Below, in pieces: positions 27,111-35,323 of a stretch of 64,000 nt of DNA; within the stretch, counting starts at the first letter, position 1, and every line of letters begins with the position of its first letter. Made by a program: the position numbers and the translations under genes. Location of the stretch: contig NZ_CP130886.1 in assembly GCF_030622045.1 (NCBI RefSeq), positions 4,596,001 to 4,660,000 on the forward strand, read 5' to 3'. The notes beneath the pieces are model-generated. The model saw nothing but the letters and a program-made list of their open reading frames with translations. It did not search any database and had not been told where the DNA came from. This DNA comes from Planctellipticum variicoloris (GTDB lineage Bacteria > Planctomycetota > Planctomycetia > Planctomycetales > Planctomycetaceae).

Positions 27111-28790
27111 TCAGCCCCCGCCGCCCCCCTCGGCGCCGGGCTGAGTCGTTTTCTCCTCACCCACGTCAAAGCACGCCGCCTCGCGCCCGTTCCGCACCAG
27201 CAGCTTCCCCCGATGCAACACCGGATGATTCCACGTCGTCCCCTCCGGCAGCGCCCCTTTGAAGAATGCCAGTTCCTCAGAAACCGCCGGCGTCGCCGGC
27301 GCCAGCGCAAGATCCCCCTGCTCCGACAGCACCAGGATCACATCGTCGACCAGCAGCAACTGACCGTAGTTGTATCGCCCCTTCTTCCACTTCGGCTTGC
27401 CAGTCTCGACATCCACGCACGTCAGAATTCCGTCGTCGAGACCGTACAGAAACCCGTCCTTCAACACGAAATCGTTGAACTTCGGCTTCAGCCGGTTCGT
27501 CTTCCAGACCTGCTCCGTCTTCCACGGGCCATCATCTTGAGGAGTCAGCCGGACTCTGGCCGAACCGACGCCGTAGCCGCAACCAAAGACCACCGAGTCG
27601 TCTCCCAGCACGATCGGCTGAGCGGCGTTCACCTTCGGGTCGTTGACCCACGGAACAAACCACAGCTCCTGGCCGTCGGTCAGCCGATGCCCCCCCAGCC
27701 CGTCGCCGCTGAAGACCAGCACCTGCTCGACGCCGTGTAAAGTCTCCAGCCGCGGCGACCCGTAACCGGCCGGATGCGTCCCCTGCTGCCAGACCGGCTC
27801 TCCAGTCAGCTTGCTGTACGCCGCAACGGACTTCCCCGCAGTCCCGCCCGGATTCACAATCACCAGCTCGCCGGCAATCAACGGCGACCCCGACATCCCC
27901 CACTCCAGATTCTTCGCCGGCTGATCGCCACCCGCATCCTGCAGAATCTTGCGCTGCCAGATCGGCTTCCCCGTCTGAGCCTCCAGACAGTTCAGAACCC
28001 CCGTCGCACCGACCGTATACAACCGAGTTCCATCGACCTGCGGCGTCGCCCGCGGCCCGGGACCTCCCATCGGAATCGCATGATCGAAGCGAACCTCGTC
28101 CCGGTGCACCCAGACCTGCTCCCCCGTCTCAATCGCGTAGCAGACCACGACTTCCTCGCCGTCCCGCTGCTCCTGCGTAAAGGCCCGGTCCGCCACCACC
28201 GCAAACGACGACCAGCCCGCCCCCACCGGATGTCGCCACAACTCCTTCGGCGGCTCCTCCCCCCAGTTCCGCCGCAGCGATCCGTGCCGGACAATCCCAT
28301 CCCGCTGCGGCCCCCGATACCCCGGCCAGTCGCTCCCGGTCACCTCCCACGCCGATTCGGACGCCGGGCTCAGGTCCGCGGACTGTGTCCCCGGCTCCTG
28401 CTGCCTGGCAAAATACTCGCGCGCGATAACATCCGCCCGCGGCGCCCAGCGCCAGACGACAATCGGCTTCATGTCCCCATCGGCGTCATCAATACGGAAC
28501 AACCCGGCAAGCACGCCAAAGACCGCCGCCACCAGCCCCAGCACGCCGAACCGCACCCGCCAGCGATACCGCGAGAGCAGCAGCCACCACAGAAAGACGC
28601 CGAAAATCGCCGCCGGCCACACAAACAGCACCGACATCGCCGAATACGTCCGATCCTCGGCGAACACCTGCCACAAAATCCCCTGAGCAACGACGGCGAT
28701 CGTCAGCTCGCCCAGCGGCAGCCACCAGCGATGAAACCGCCACGCAGGAACCTTTGGCCCAATAACTGGGACCGCATCGTCAACGGACAT
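27111..28790 (-). CDS. Membrane-anchored PQQ-like (YVTN/PQQ) beta-propeller protein
   Basis: A 559-residue protein with three N-terminal membrane helices (about residues 23-42, 52-73 and 81-97) and then a PQQ-like propeller of the planctomycete outer-membrane-assembly (BamB-like) type: WPGYRGPQRDGIV is the family entry motif, followed by blades such as VVCYAIETGEQVWVHRD, LNCLEAQTGKPIWQRK, VAAYSKLTGEPVWQQ and LTCVDVETGKPKWKKG. The Trp-docking pattern and the absence of quinoprotein catalytic residues suggest a structural or binding role at the cell envelope. The C-terminus ends in GAEGGGGG. Single gene; both flanks are repeats. Confidence 0.8.
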   Translation of the reverse strand: MSVDDAVPVIGPKVPAWRFHRWWLPLGELTIAVVAQGILWQVFAEDRTYSAMSVLFVWPAAIFGVFLWWLLLSRYRWRVRFGVLGLVAAVFGVLAGLFRIDDADGDMKPIVVWRWAPRADVIAREYFARQQEPGTQSADLSPASESAWEVTGSDWPGYRGPQRDGIVRHGSLRRNWGEEPPKELWRHPVGAGWSSFAVVADRAFTQEQRDGEEVVVCYAIETGEQVWVHRDEVRFDHAIPMGGPGPRATPQVDGTRLYTVGATGVLNCLEAQTGKPIWQRKILQDAGGDQPAKNLEWGMSGSPLIAGELVIVNPGGTAGKSVAAYSKLTGEPVWQQGTHPAGYGSPRLETLHGVEQVLVFSGDGLGGHRLTDGQELWFVPWVNDPKVNAAQPIVLGDDSVVFGCGYGVGSARVRLTPQDDGPWKTEQVWKTNRLKPKFNDFVLKDGFLYGLDDGILTCVDVETGKPKWKKGRYNYGQLLLVDDVILVLSEQGDLALAPATPAVSEELAFFKGALPEGTTWNHPVLHRGKLLVRNGREAACFDVGEEKTTQPGAEGGGGG

Positions 28791-29139
28791 TCGGATCGCC
28801 TTCGTAGGGCAGGCTCCCGCCTGCCGAATTGTGATATCGAGTGGTCAACTTGCTCCCAGGCTCCGCCTGGGAGCACTCTCTTCCGACGCTCCGCGTCGTC
28901 CTCACGGCATCTCAATCGCGCCGGATGACATGCTTGCGAAACTCGGCAAGCATGTTACCCAACCGATGCGGAGTCACTGACTCAATGCCGGCTGGCACAG
29001 CCGGCCCAACAAATCATTTCCGCTTCACCAACCGCTCCCCCCGTCTCCACGGTTCAATCTCTTCTTCTCATTCGCGTCCATTCGTGGAATTCGTGGTTCA
29101 CCCTTCTCCAGCCTTCTCCGCGGTAAATCTACACCGGGA
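28791..29139. other. 349-bp repeat-filled gap between PQQ propeller and sulfatase genes
   Basis: No gene. In order: hairpin GGCAGGC-TCCC-GCCTGCC (28808-28825), a two-hairpin repeat copy (28852-28900), a perfect 10-bp hairpin ACATGCTTGC/GCAAGCATGT (28928-28955), an 8-bp hairpin GCCGGCTG/CAGCCGGC (28987-29005), and a CACGGTTCAATCTC / ATTCGTGGAATTCGTGG type tract up to 29130. Confidence 0.65.
28852..28900 (-). repeat. Two-hairpin repeat unit, copy 2
   Basis: GCTCCCAGG/CCTGGGAGC stem, spacer ACTCTCTTCC, then GACGC-TCC-GCGTC. Same orientation as the copy at 26932 and nearly identical to it. Confidence 0.75.
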
Positions 29140-30516
29140 TCATTTCCGCCCCGCCAGCGGCTCACCCGTATCGCGGTCAAAACCATCCGGCCGGCGTTCC
29201 TTGACCTCCATGTCTCCTGTCGCGACTTCCCACCCGTCGAGCTGCTGCCGCATCAGCGCCAGCGGCTGCGCGAACTTTGGATCGGCCGCCAGATTATGCA
29301 GTTCGTGGGGATCGTTCACGACGTCATACAGCTCCTCCGTGGGCCGTGGCTTCAGGAAGCACCCCGACTGTTCCGCCGGCAGCGTCCCCGCATCGCGCAA
29401 ACGTCGCATCGCCACATACGTCTCGCTCCGCACCGCATCCGCCGGCGGCGTCCCCGGCAGGTCCGGCCACGCATTCCGGATATACTTGAACTGCGACGAC
29501 CGCACGGCCCGCTCGCGAGCCGAATAGTCGTGCCAGTTATGCTCCGCATAGATGTTGTCCCGCGTCTTCGCCGCAGGATCCTGCAGCATGGGGAGAAAGC
29601 TCTCCCCCTGGAACGTCGCGGGCAGCTCGACGCCGGCCAGTTCCAGAAACGTCGGCGCCAGGTCCACCGTGCTCACCAGCGACTCCGTCACGCTGCCCGG
29701 TTTCAGCGTGCCAGGCCACCACGCCAGGCACGGCGTCCGGATCCCGCTGTCGTAGACCGTCGTCTTGCACCGCGGAAACGGCCGGCCGTTGTCGGAAATA
29801 AACAGCACCAGCGTATTCTCCGCCTGCCCCCGCTTCTGCAACTCGTCCAGCACCTGTCCCACCATGCCGTCCAGCCGGGCGATCTCGTCGTAGTACAGCG
29901 CCAGATCGTGCCGGGTTTCCGGAACGTCCGGCAGGTACGGCGGCACCACGACATCCGCCGGCCGATGCGGTTCGGGAATGGCATTCGCCGCATAGGGCCG
30001 GTGCGGATCGACGAACGCAAACCAGCCGAAAAATGGCTTGTCCGTCGGACAACCCTGCAACGTACTGACCCACTTGTCGACGCCATCGACGACCGTATCG
30101 AACTTCTTCCGCGTCGGGTTCCCCAGATGCCACTTGCCGGCGGCGGCCGTGTAGTACCCGGACTCCCGCAGCTTTTCGACGAACGTCACCTGGTCCCCCG
30201 GCAACGGCAGGTGCAGTTCCGACGCCCCCGTGCTGTGCGGATACCGTCCAGTGATGATGCTGCACCGGCTCGGGCTGCACGAACTGCAGGTCAGGAACGC
30301 ATTGTCGAACCGCAGCCCCTCCCGCGCCATCCGCGCCAGCGACGGCGTCTTGATGTGCGGATGCCCGTACGGTGCGCTGTCGTCCCAGGCCATGTCGTCG
30401 GCAATGAACAGAATGATGTTCGGCCGTCGTCCGGCAAGGCCATCGGCCGCCCGAACTTCCGCAACCGAAAACACGCACAGCGCAACCAGGCTGCAGAGCC
30501 AGAAACGCAAACTCAC
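29140..30516 (-). CDS. Exported type I sulfatase (formylglycine-dependent)
   Basis: A 458-residue sulfatase with signal peptide (MSLRFWLCSLVALCVFSVAEVRA). The formylglycine motif C80-S-P-S-R84 (CSPSRCSIITGRYPHSTG) is intact, as are D40-D41 of FIADDMAWDD and the HIKTPSLARMAREG segment. GKWHLG supplies Lys/His of the active site and SDNGRPFPR the last metal ligands. Overall sequence is closest in feel to heparan N-sulfatase (S1_8-like) members, with the C-terminal ELYDVVNDPHELHNLAADP. It follows the DCC oxidoreductase gene by 40 bases in the same direction. Substrate, probably a sulfated polysaccharide, is inferred. Confidence 0.92.
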   Translation of the reverse strand: MSLRFWLCSLVALCVFSVAEVRAADGLAGRRPNIILFIADDMAWDDSAPYGHPHIKTPSLARMAREGLRFDNAFLTCSSCSPSRCSIITGRYPHSTGASELHLPLPGDQVTFVEKLRESGYYTAAAGKWHLGNPTRKKFDTVVDGVDKWVSTLQGCPTDKPFFGWFAFVDPHRPYAANAIPEPHRPADVVVPPYLPDVPETRHDLALYYDEIARLDGMVGQVLDELQKRGQAENTLVLFISDNGRPFPRCKTTVYDSGIRTPCLAWWPGTLKPGSVTESLVSTVDLAPTFLELAGVELPATFQGESFLPMLQDPAAKTRDNIYAEHNWHDYSARERAVRSSQFKYIRNAWPDLPGTPPADAVRSETYVAMRRLRDAGTLPAEQSGCFLKPRPTEELYDVVNDPHELHNLAADPKFAQPLALMRQQLDGWEVATGDMEVKERRPDGFDRDTGEPLAGRK

Positions 30517-30556
30517 AACCGCATCTCCGTAGCAGGGGAATCAGAGGGGGCATCGA

Positions 30557-31003
30557 TCAGGGCAGGAACCGCGCGCGTTCGGCAGGCGTCGGCATCCGGC
30601 ACGTATCCTTCCGGCCGAACAAACGATACCGGTTCCGCGCCACCAGCAAATAGCCGAGATCCCGCAACGGCCACGGAATCAGCCACAACAGCACCGCCAG
30701 AATCCGCCACAACCAGCCAAGGTGCCACAGAATTCGCACCACGGCCGCCGTCCGCCGATACGTCTTGTCATCTACCCACAGCACCAGCGTATGCAGGTTC
30801 TGCGTATCCTTCGGGGCCAGAATCTGCCGGGCGGTCTCCCCCTGCAGCGGCGCAAACCGGAACCTCTCCGCGCGGTCCCGCGACAAAACGAAGTCGACCG
30901 AGGCGTTGCAGAAACCGCACACCCCGTCGAAGAAGATGATCCGACGGTGCAACTGCGTGATCTCAGCGTCATCCAGCGGTCCAAACGCGACGGCGACCGA
31001 CAT
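30557..31003 (-). CDS. DCC-family thiol-disulfide oxidoreductase
   Basis: A 148-residue DUF393/DCC protein (PF04134). The name-giving motif DGVCGFCN lies at residues 26-33 with the CxxC pair C29/C32. FRFAPLQGETARQIL and LVLWVDDKTYRRTAAVVRILWHLG follow the family pattern, with a hydrophobic stretch RILAVLLWLIPWPLRDLGYLL. I set the start at ATG 31003, which has GGAGGAAGG just upstream; the frame is open for 73 more codons but those are repeat DNA. Upstream partner of the sulfatase gene: perhaps a redox helper, though no direct link to sulfatase maturation is known. Confidence 0.85.
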   Translation of the reverse strand: MSVAVAFGPLDDAEITQLHRRIIFFDGVCGFCNASVDFVLSRDRAERFRFAPLQGETARQILAPKDTQNLHTLVLWVDDKTYRRTAAVVRILWHLGWLWRILAVLLWLIPWPLRDLGYLLVARNRYRLFGRKDTCRMPTPAERARFLP

Positions 31004-31341
31004 GACCTTCCCTCCTGCCCCCGACAAGGGCTGCCAGCGTCCAGCATACCCGAAACGCAACCAGGCTCTGAAGATCGAACCGCAAAACACCCCAGCTCCT
31101 AACCCGTAAACCCGCCCCCCGCCTCCGCCCGGGAGAACTGGTTCCCAGGCTCCGCCTGGGAACCCCGTCGTTGCAAGGCTCCGCCTCGCCCCCCCCCAGC
31201 ATTCCATTGCCGGAAAGAGCATTCCCAGTCAGCCCCTGCGAACAATCAGATTTGCGAAGATTCCCCGTTAATCCCCATCAATCTCGACGGTCTTCCCCTC
31301 GGAGTTCGCTCAAAACCTTCCTCATCACCGGGACCGCAACC
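31004..31341. other. 338-bp divergent gap with one two-hairpin repeat
   Basis: Between the DCC gene and the unrecognised gene on the other strand. It holds the repeat copy at 31141-31190 plus C-rich DNA (31118-31140, 31188-31197). Promoters for both flanking genes should be here but none is clear. Confidence 0.45.
31141..31190 (-). repeat. Two-hairpin repeat unit, copy 3
   Basis: GTTCCCAGG/CCTGGGAAC stem (31141-31163), then AGGC-TCC-GCCT (31176-31186). Compared with copies 1 and 2 the outer stem pair has changed on both sides (C-G to T-A), and the second stem has become the AGGC/GCCT variant. Confidence 0.7.
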
Positions 31342-32154
31342 ATGCCGCAGTCTGAACAAAAACAAGAATACGACCGGTTGCGCCGCGAAGCGGAACGACT
31401 GGCCGGCGGACTGACCGACCTTTCCCAGCGGGCGACGGTCTACCACCACATCTTCCGGGAATCGGGCGGCAATCACGTCTTCCCGCTGATCGCCGCTCAC
31501 GGAGCACTCTGGGCGCGCGGCTGGTTTCAGTTCGGCCACCGACTCGGCCAGATTCTGAGCTGGCAATTCGCCGGACGCCGTCAAATGCAGAGGGAGCATC
31601 TTTCGCGGCTGCAAGACTTTGCAGACACGATTCGCGACATCAACCGGCTGGTCTGCATCGATACCTACGTGAATTTCCATTGGACTCGACGCTACGGAAC
31701 AGCCCCGCACGCCGCAGACCTGATCGCACCGGAACTGCTCGATGCGTTAAATCGGGTTCACGCGGCCAACGACGCAGGCATCCCACTCCCGGACGCCAGT
31801 CGACGGGACGTCTTCGCAGCCCATTTCCTGCACGAGCAGACGCACATCGTCGGCCCCAGAATCGAAGCCGCGGTCGCAAACCTCAACTGGCCGGCGCTGC
31901 AGTTCCTGGCCCTGAAGCCCGTCGTTCGCTTCGCCTGCTTTCCCCGCGGCCGACGCCTGTGGTTTCGCGACTTCTCCCGGCGTGCAGAACGGGTGGCCAA
32001 CGGCCTTAAAGCGTTCGACTGGGCCGCGGCCAGCGGCTGGGAACACGCGGAAGCGTCGCTGCGGGAATACAACATCCTCCCGGCAGAGTTCTTCGCAGGC
32101 TCCGAACGCTACTTCGCCAACCTGCGGCAGTCCCTGCTCGGAATGCCAGCGTAA
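31342..32154 (+). CDS. Unrecognised 270-residue protein
   Basis: I do not recognise a family. The protein (MPQSEQKQEYDRLRREAERL...) begins with a charged helix, contains a HHIFRESGGNHVFPLIAAHGALWARGWF segment rich in His/Trp, a motif FAAHFLHEQTHIVGPRIEAA, where HEQTH could be a short metal or helical motif, and VNFHWTRRYG. No signal peptide or clear membrane helix. Sequence looks soluble and mostly helical. ATG 31342 follows GGGACCGCAACC; the frame is open upstream through repeat DNA. It stands alone between two repeat-containing gaps. Coding is supported by residue composition unlike the shadow frames. Confidence 0.7.
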   Translation: MPQSEQKQEYDRLRREAERLAGGLTDLSQRATVYHHIFRESGGNHVFPLIAAHGALWARGWFQFGHRLGQILSWQFAGRRQMQREHLSRLQDFADTIRDINRLVCIDTYVNFHWTRRYGTAPHAADLIAPELLDALNRVHAANDAGIPLPDASRRDVFAAHFLHEQTHIVGPRIEAAVANLNWPALQFLALKPVVRFACFPRGRRLWFRDFSRRAERVANGLKAFDWAAASGWEHAEASLREYNILPAEFFAGSERYFANLRQSLLGMPA

Positions 32155-32358
32155 AAGCCCCCCTGCGGGCTCCCAGGCTCCACCCCGTACCAGCTCCCGG
32201 GAATTCACGAGCCGGAAGCGTCAGCGCCCGGAGTCCGTTCCACGTACCCCTCGCAACACAGCCGAGCACAGAATCCGCAACCAACCCATCTCTGAATCAG
32301 TCACCGAACGGCATCCAGCCCTCTGCGAAGCCCGAAGCCCGATACCCGAAGCCCGCCC

Positions 32359-35265
32359 CTACTTCGCCGCCTGCTGCTGATCGCCCGCCGGCTTGGGAGC
32401 CTCGAACTTGAACAGCTCCTGCGCGTTCGTCCCGTTCCAGACGCGGAGCACGCCATCTTCGCCGCCGCCAAGCACAATCCCCTCGTCGCGCGTCGCCGCC
32501 GCGGCGTAGACGAAGTCGGGGGCGCCGGGGAAGTTGCGATAGTTGCCGCCGTCGTTGGCGCGGTGCATGCGGACGACCTTGTCTCCGCAACTGCTGACAA
32601 TGTTGTCCCCCACGCCAATAAACTGCACCGAAGTCACCTGCTTCCCGAAACCGGCGATTGTGCGGTGCTGCTCGCCAGTCTCGACCGTCCAGATCTTCAC
32701 GACGTTATCGGCCCCGGCGCTCGCAATCCGGCTCGCATCGGCCTTCCAGGCCACTCCCAGAACGTGACTCGTATGCCCTTCAAACGCCCGGATCAGCTTC
32801 GCGGACTCAACATCAAACAGCTTGACGAACTTGTCGGCGGCGCCCGACAGGAGCCACTTGCCGTCATGCGAGAACTCGACGCTGAACACCGTATCGCTGT
32901 GCGCGTCGACGAACATCTTGACGAACGATCGCTGAGCCACATCCCAGAGCATCAGTTCGCCGCTGCGCGATGGATCGCCCCCCCCGGTCGCCAGGAACTT
33001 GCCATCCGGACTGAACGCCAGAGCCAGCACCCGACTGACGAACGGCGAGCCACTGACATCCAGCGGCTTGTCGGCGGGCGGCCCCAGCCGCGCGACGAGC
33101 ACCCACGCGGGGTTGGAATCCCACACGATCGCCTGCTTGTCTTCTCCCGAGCTGATCAGCGCCCGATTCGGCCCGAAGGCGACAAAATTCACGGGCGCCG
33201 CATGCCCCCCGCTCAAAGCATCGAGCGCCTTGCCGCTCTTGCCATCCCACGTTCGGACGACGCCGTCGTCGCCGGACGTGGCGATCAACTTGCCATCGGC
33301 CGAGAACGCAACCGCCCGGATCGGCTTCTCATGCTGCGGCAGTTCGGCTTTGCCGGCGTTCAACCTCACTTCAGCCTGCTTCTGGGCCGCGGTCTCGGCG
33401 TCGAACCGGGCCTTCTCAGCCGTCTGCACTTCCAGCGCCCCGGCCTGCCCCTTCTCGGACTGAGCCTGAGCCTTCTTCGCCGCCTCAACACCATCCATCG
33501 CCGTCTTGACCGCCGCAGTCTCCTTGGCGGCGGCCGCCTCGGCATCGGCCACTTTCTTCTTCAACGCCTCGTCGTCAGGCTTCGCCGCCAGTTCCTTCTT
33601 CGCCGCTTCTACAGCGTCCAGGAGCGGCTTTTCCTTCGCCTGAGCATCGGTCACGGCCTTCTCGGCCGCAGCAACCGCCTCGACCGCCTTCTTCGTCTGT
33701 TCTTCGCGTTCTTTGAAATTCTTCTCGGCCGCTTTGAAAGCGGCATCGGCCACGGCGACGCGCGACTTGGCGATGGCGTCTTCATCCGTCAGTTGCGTGA
33801 CGACAAACTGATACGCCGGATCCCCCTTCAGTTCGGCAATCTGCTTGCCCGCGGCGTCCCACAGCTTGGCGGACGGGCCGCCGGCCGAGACGACGAACTG
33901 AGCATCGGGCTTCACAGCCACCGAGGCCACCGGCGCGCCGTGGGCCATCGACCGGACCTGGTTGCCATTGTTCGTATCCCACACCCGCGCCGTCTGGTCG
34001 TGACTCCCCGAGCAAAGCTGGGGCTGTCCCGGCACATTGGCCAGGCTGACAATCGGTCCGCCGTGCCCCTTCATCTCGACGACCGGCTTGACCGGTTCGG
34101 CGGGTTTGTCCCCTTCAGCCGGCTTCGGCTGATTGAACGGCACGTTCCAGCCCCGAATGACGTTGTCGGCCTCGCCGGTATAAACCCGCTTGCCGTCGGC
34201 TGCGAGGACGATGGCCGTCAACTCCTGCTGCGAGGTCAGTGCGCCGATCGCGGCTCCATCGGCGACGTTCCACTGGCGAACGGTTTTATCCTTGCTGGCC
34301 GAAAAGAGCTGGGTGCCGTCGGCGGAGAAGGCGACGCCGGTCACCGGGCCGGTATGACCGGCGAAGATCCGGCCGGCAGCGCCGTTCGTCAGATTCCAGA
34401 GTTTCAGGCTGTTGTCAGCCCCGCCGACGGCGAGCCACTGTCCGTCCGGCGAAACGGCCGCAGCCGTCGCGGCAATCTCATGCGCGGCAGCAGCCCGCCG
34501 AACGTTCTCGGGACGCTGCCAGAGTTTGACTTCGCGGTAGCCAGACGAGGCCAGAGTCTTGCCATCCGGGCTGAAGGCGAGCGCGTGCACGAAGTCGCGG
34601 TGTGATGCGCCGCGAGGATACAGCACGCGGTCGCCCGACTTCGCTTCGGCCAGAGCCGGGTCCTGCAGGCGACCGACATATTCGCCGGCGGAAAGGTCGT
34701 AGAGATCGATCTGATTCGCTCGACCCGCCGCTGCGAAGCGGGCCTGCGGCGTCAGGGCCAGGCTGTAGATCGCGTTGAGGCCGGCCGGGACCGACTGCCA
34801 GGCGATATCGGTTGACTGACCGCCCGAACCGGCGTTCGCCCCCTCCAGAATCCACTGCCGCAACAGGCCCAGTTCCTGGGGCGTCAATGCCCCGGCGGAT
34901 ACGTTATTCGGCAGCGGCGGCATCGCCGGTTCCAGCGAACGCGACGCCATCTGGTACATGACGCTCTTATCGGGATCCTTCGCGACAACCGACGGGCCGC
35001 GCTTGCCCCCCTTCAGCACCCCGGCCACGGTTTCCAGGTTGTAGCGGCTTTCGGCAATGGCCACGTTGTGGCAAGCCACGCATTTCTCGTCGAGGATCGG
35101 CACCAGATCCTTGTCGAAATCGACCGGCCGACCGAGATTCACCGCGGCCGGTTCGATCTTCGCGGCGGCCGGTTTGGCCTCCTGCGCGGGAAGTGCGGTC
35201 GTCGCCGCCAGCAGACTTGCAGCCACCATTCCGCGGAAACCAGGCATGCGGGCCATTTCGTTCAT
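32359..35265 (-). CDS. Exported c-type cytochrome (PSCyt1-like) with WD40 repeats and coiled-coil insert
   Basis: About 968 residues. Signal peptide near residues 8-27 (RGMVAASLLAATTALPAQ), then a planctomycete cytochrome domain with heme motif C62-VA-C65-H66 (DEKCVACHN). From about 165 to the end are WD40-type repeats (FSPDGKTLASSGYREVKLW, FSADGTQLFSASKDKTVRQW and others). Residues 496-640 are an Ala/Lys/Glu-rich coiled coil inserted between two WD40 blades. ATG 35265 is used; in-frame ATGs at 35256 and 35247 are alternatives. It follows the PPC-domain gene by 58 bases, so both are one operon. Probably a periplasmic electron-transfer or scaffold protein. Confidence 0.85.
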   Translation of the reverse strand: MNEMARMPGFRGMVAASLLAATTALPAQEAKPAAAKIEPAAVNLGRPVDFDKDLVPILDEKCVACHNVAIAESRYNLETVAGVLKGGKRGPSVVAKDPDKSVMYQMASRSLEPAMPPLPNNVSAGALTPQELGLLRQWILEGANAGSGGQSTDIAWQSVPAGLNAIYSLALTPQARFAAAGRANQIDLYDLSAGEYVGRLQDPALAEAKSGDRVLYPRGASHRDFVHALAFSPDGKTLASSGYREVKLWQRPENVRRAAAAHEIAATAAAVSPDGQWLAVGGADNSLKLWNLTNGAAGRIFAGHTGPVTGVAFSADGTQLFSASKDKTVRQWNVADGAAIGALTSQQELTAIVLAADGKRVYTGEADNVIRGWNVPFNQPKPAEGDKPAEPVKPVVEMKGHGGPIVSLANVPGQPQLCSGSHDQTARVWDTNNGNQVRSMAHGAPVASVAVKPDAQFVVSAGGPSAKLWDAAGKQIAELKGDPAYQFVVTQLTDEDAIAKSRVAVADAAFKAAEKNFKEREEQTKKAVEAVAAAEKAVTDAQAKEKPLLDAVEAAKKELAAKPDDEALKKKVADAEAAAAKETAAVKTAMDGVEAAKKAQAQSEKGQAGALEVQTAEKARFDAETAAQKQAEVRLNAGKAELPQHEKPIRAVAFSADGKLIATSGDDGVVRTWDGKSGKALDALSGGHAAPVNFVAFGPNRALISSGEDKQAIVWDSNPAWVLVARLGPPADKPLDVSGSPFVSRVLALAFSPDGKFLATGGGDPSRSGELMLWDVAQRSFVKMFVDAHSDTVFSVEFSHDGKWLLSGAADKFVKLFDVESAKLIRAFEGHTSHVLGVAWKADASRIASAGADNVVKIWTVETGEQHRTIAGFGKQVTSVQFIGVGDNIVSSCGDKVVRMHRANDGGNYRNFPGAPDFVYAAAATRDEGIVLGGGEDGVLRVWNGTNAQELFKFEAPKPAGDQQQAAK

Positions 35266-35323
35266 CCTGCAACTAAGGTCCGGTTCAGAACCGGAATGAA
35301 TTCCATGCAATCCAGGGAGGCGG

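Noticed and set aside
32563-34605. A 680-codon antisense frame over the cytochrome/WD40 gene
   Set aside because: Repetitive Arg/Leu/Gly composition mirrors the WD40 and coiled-coil codons; no independent evidence.
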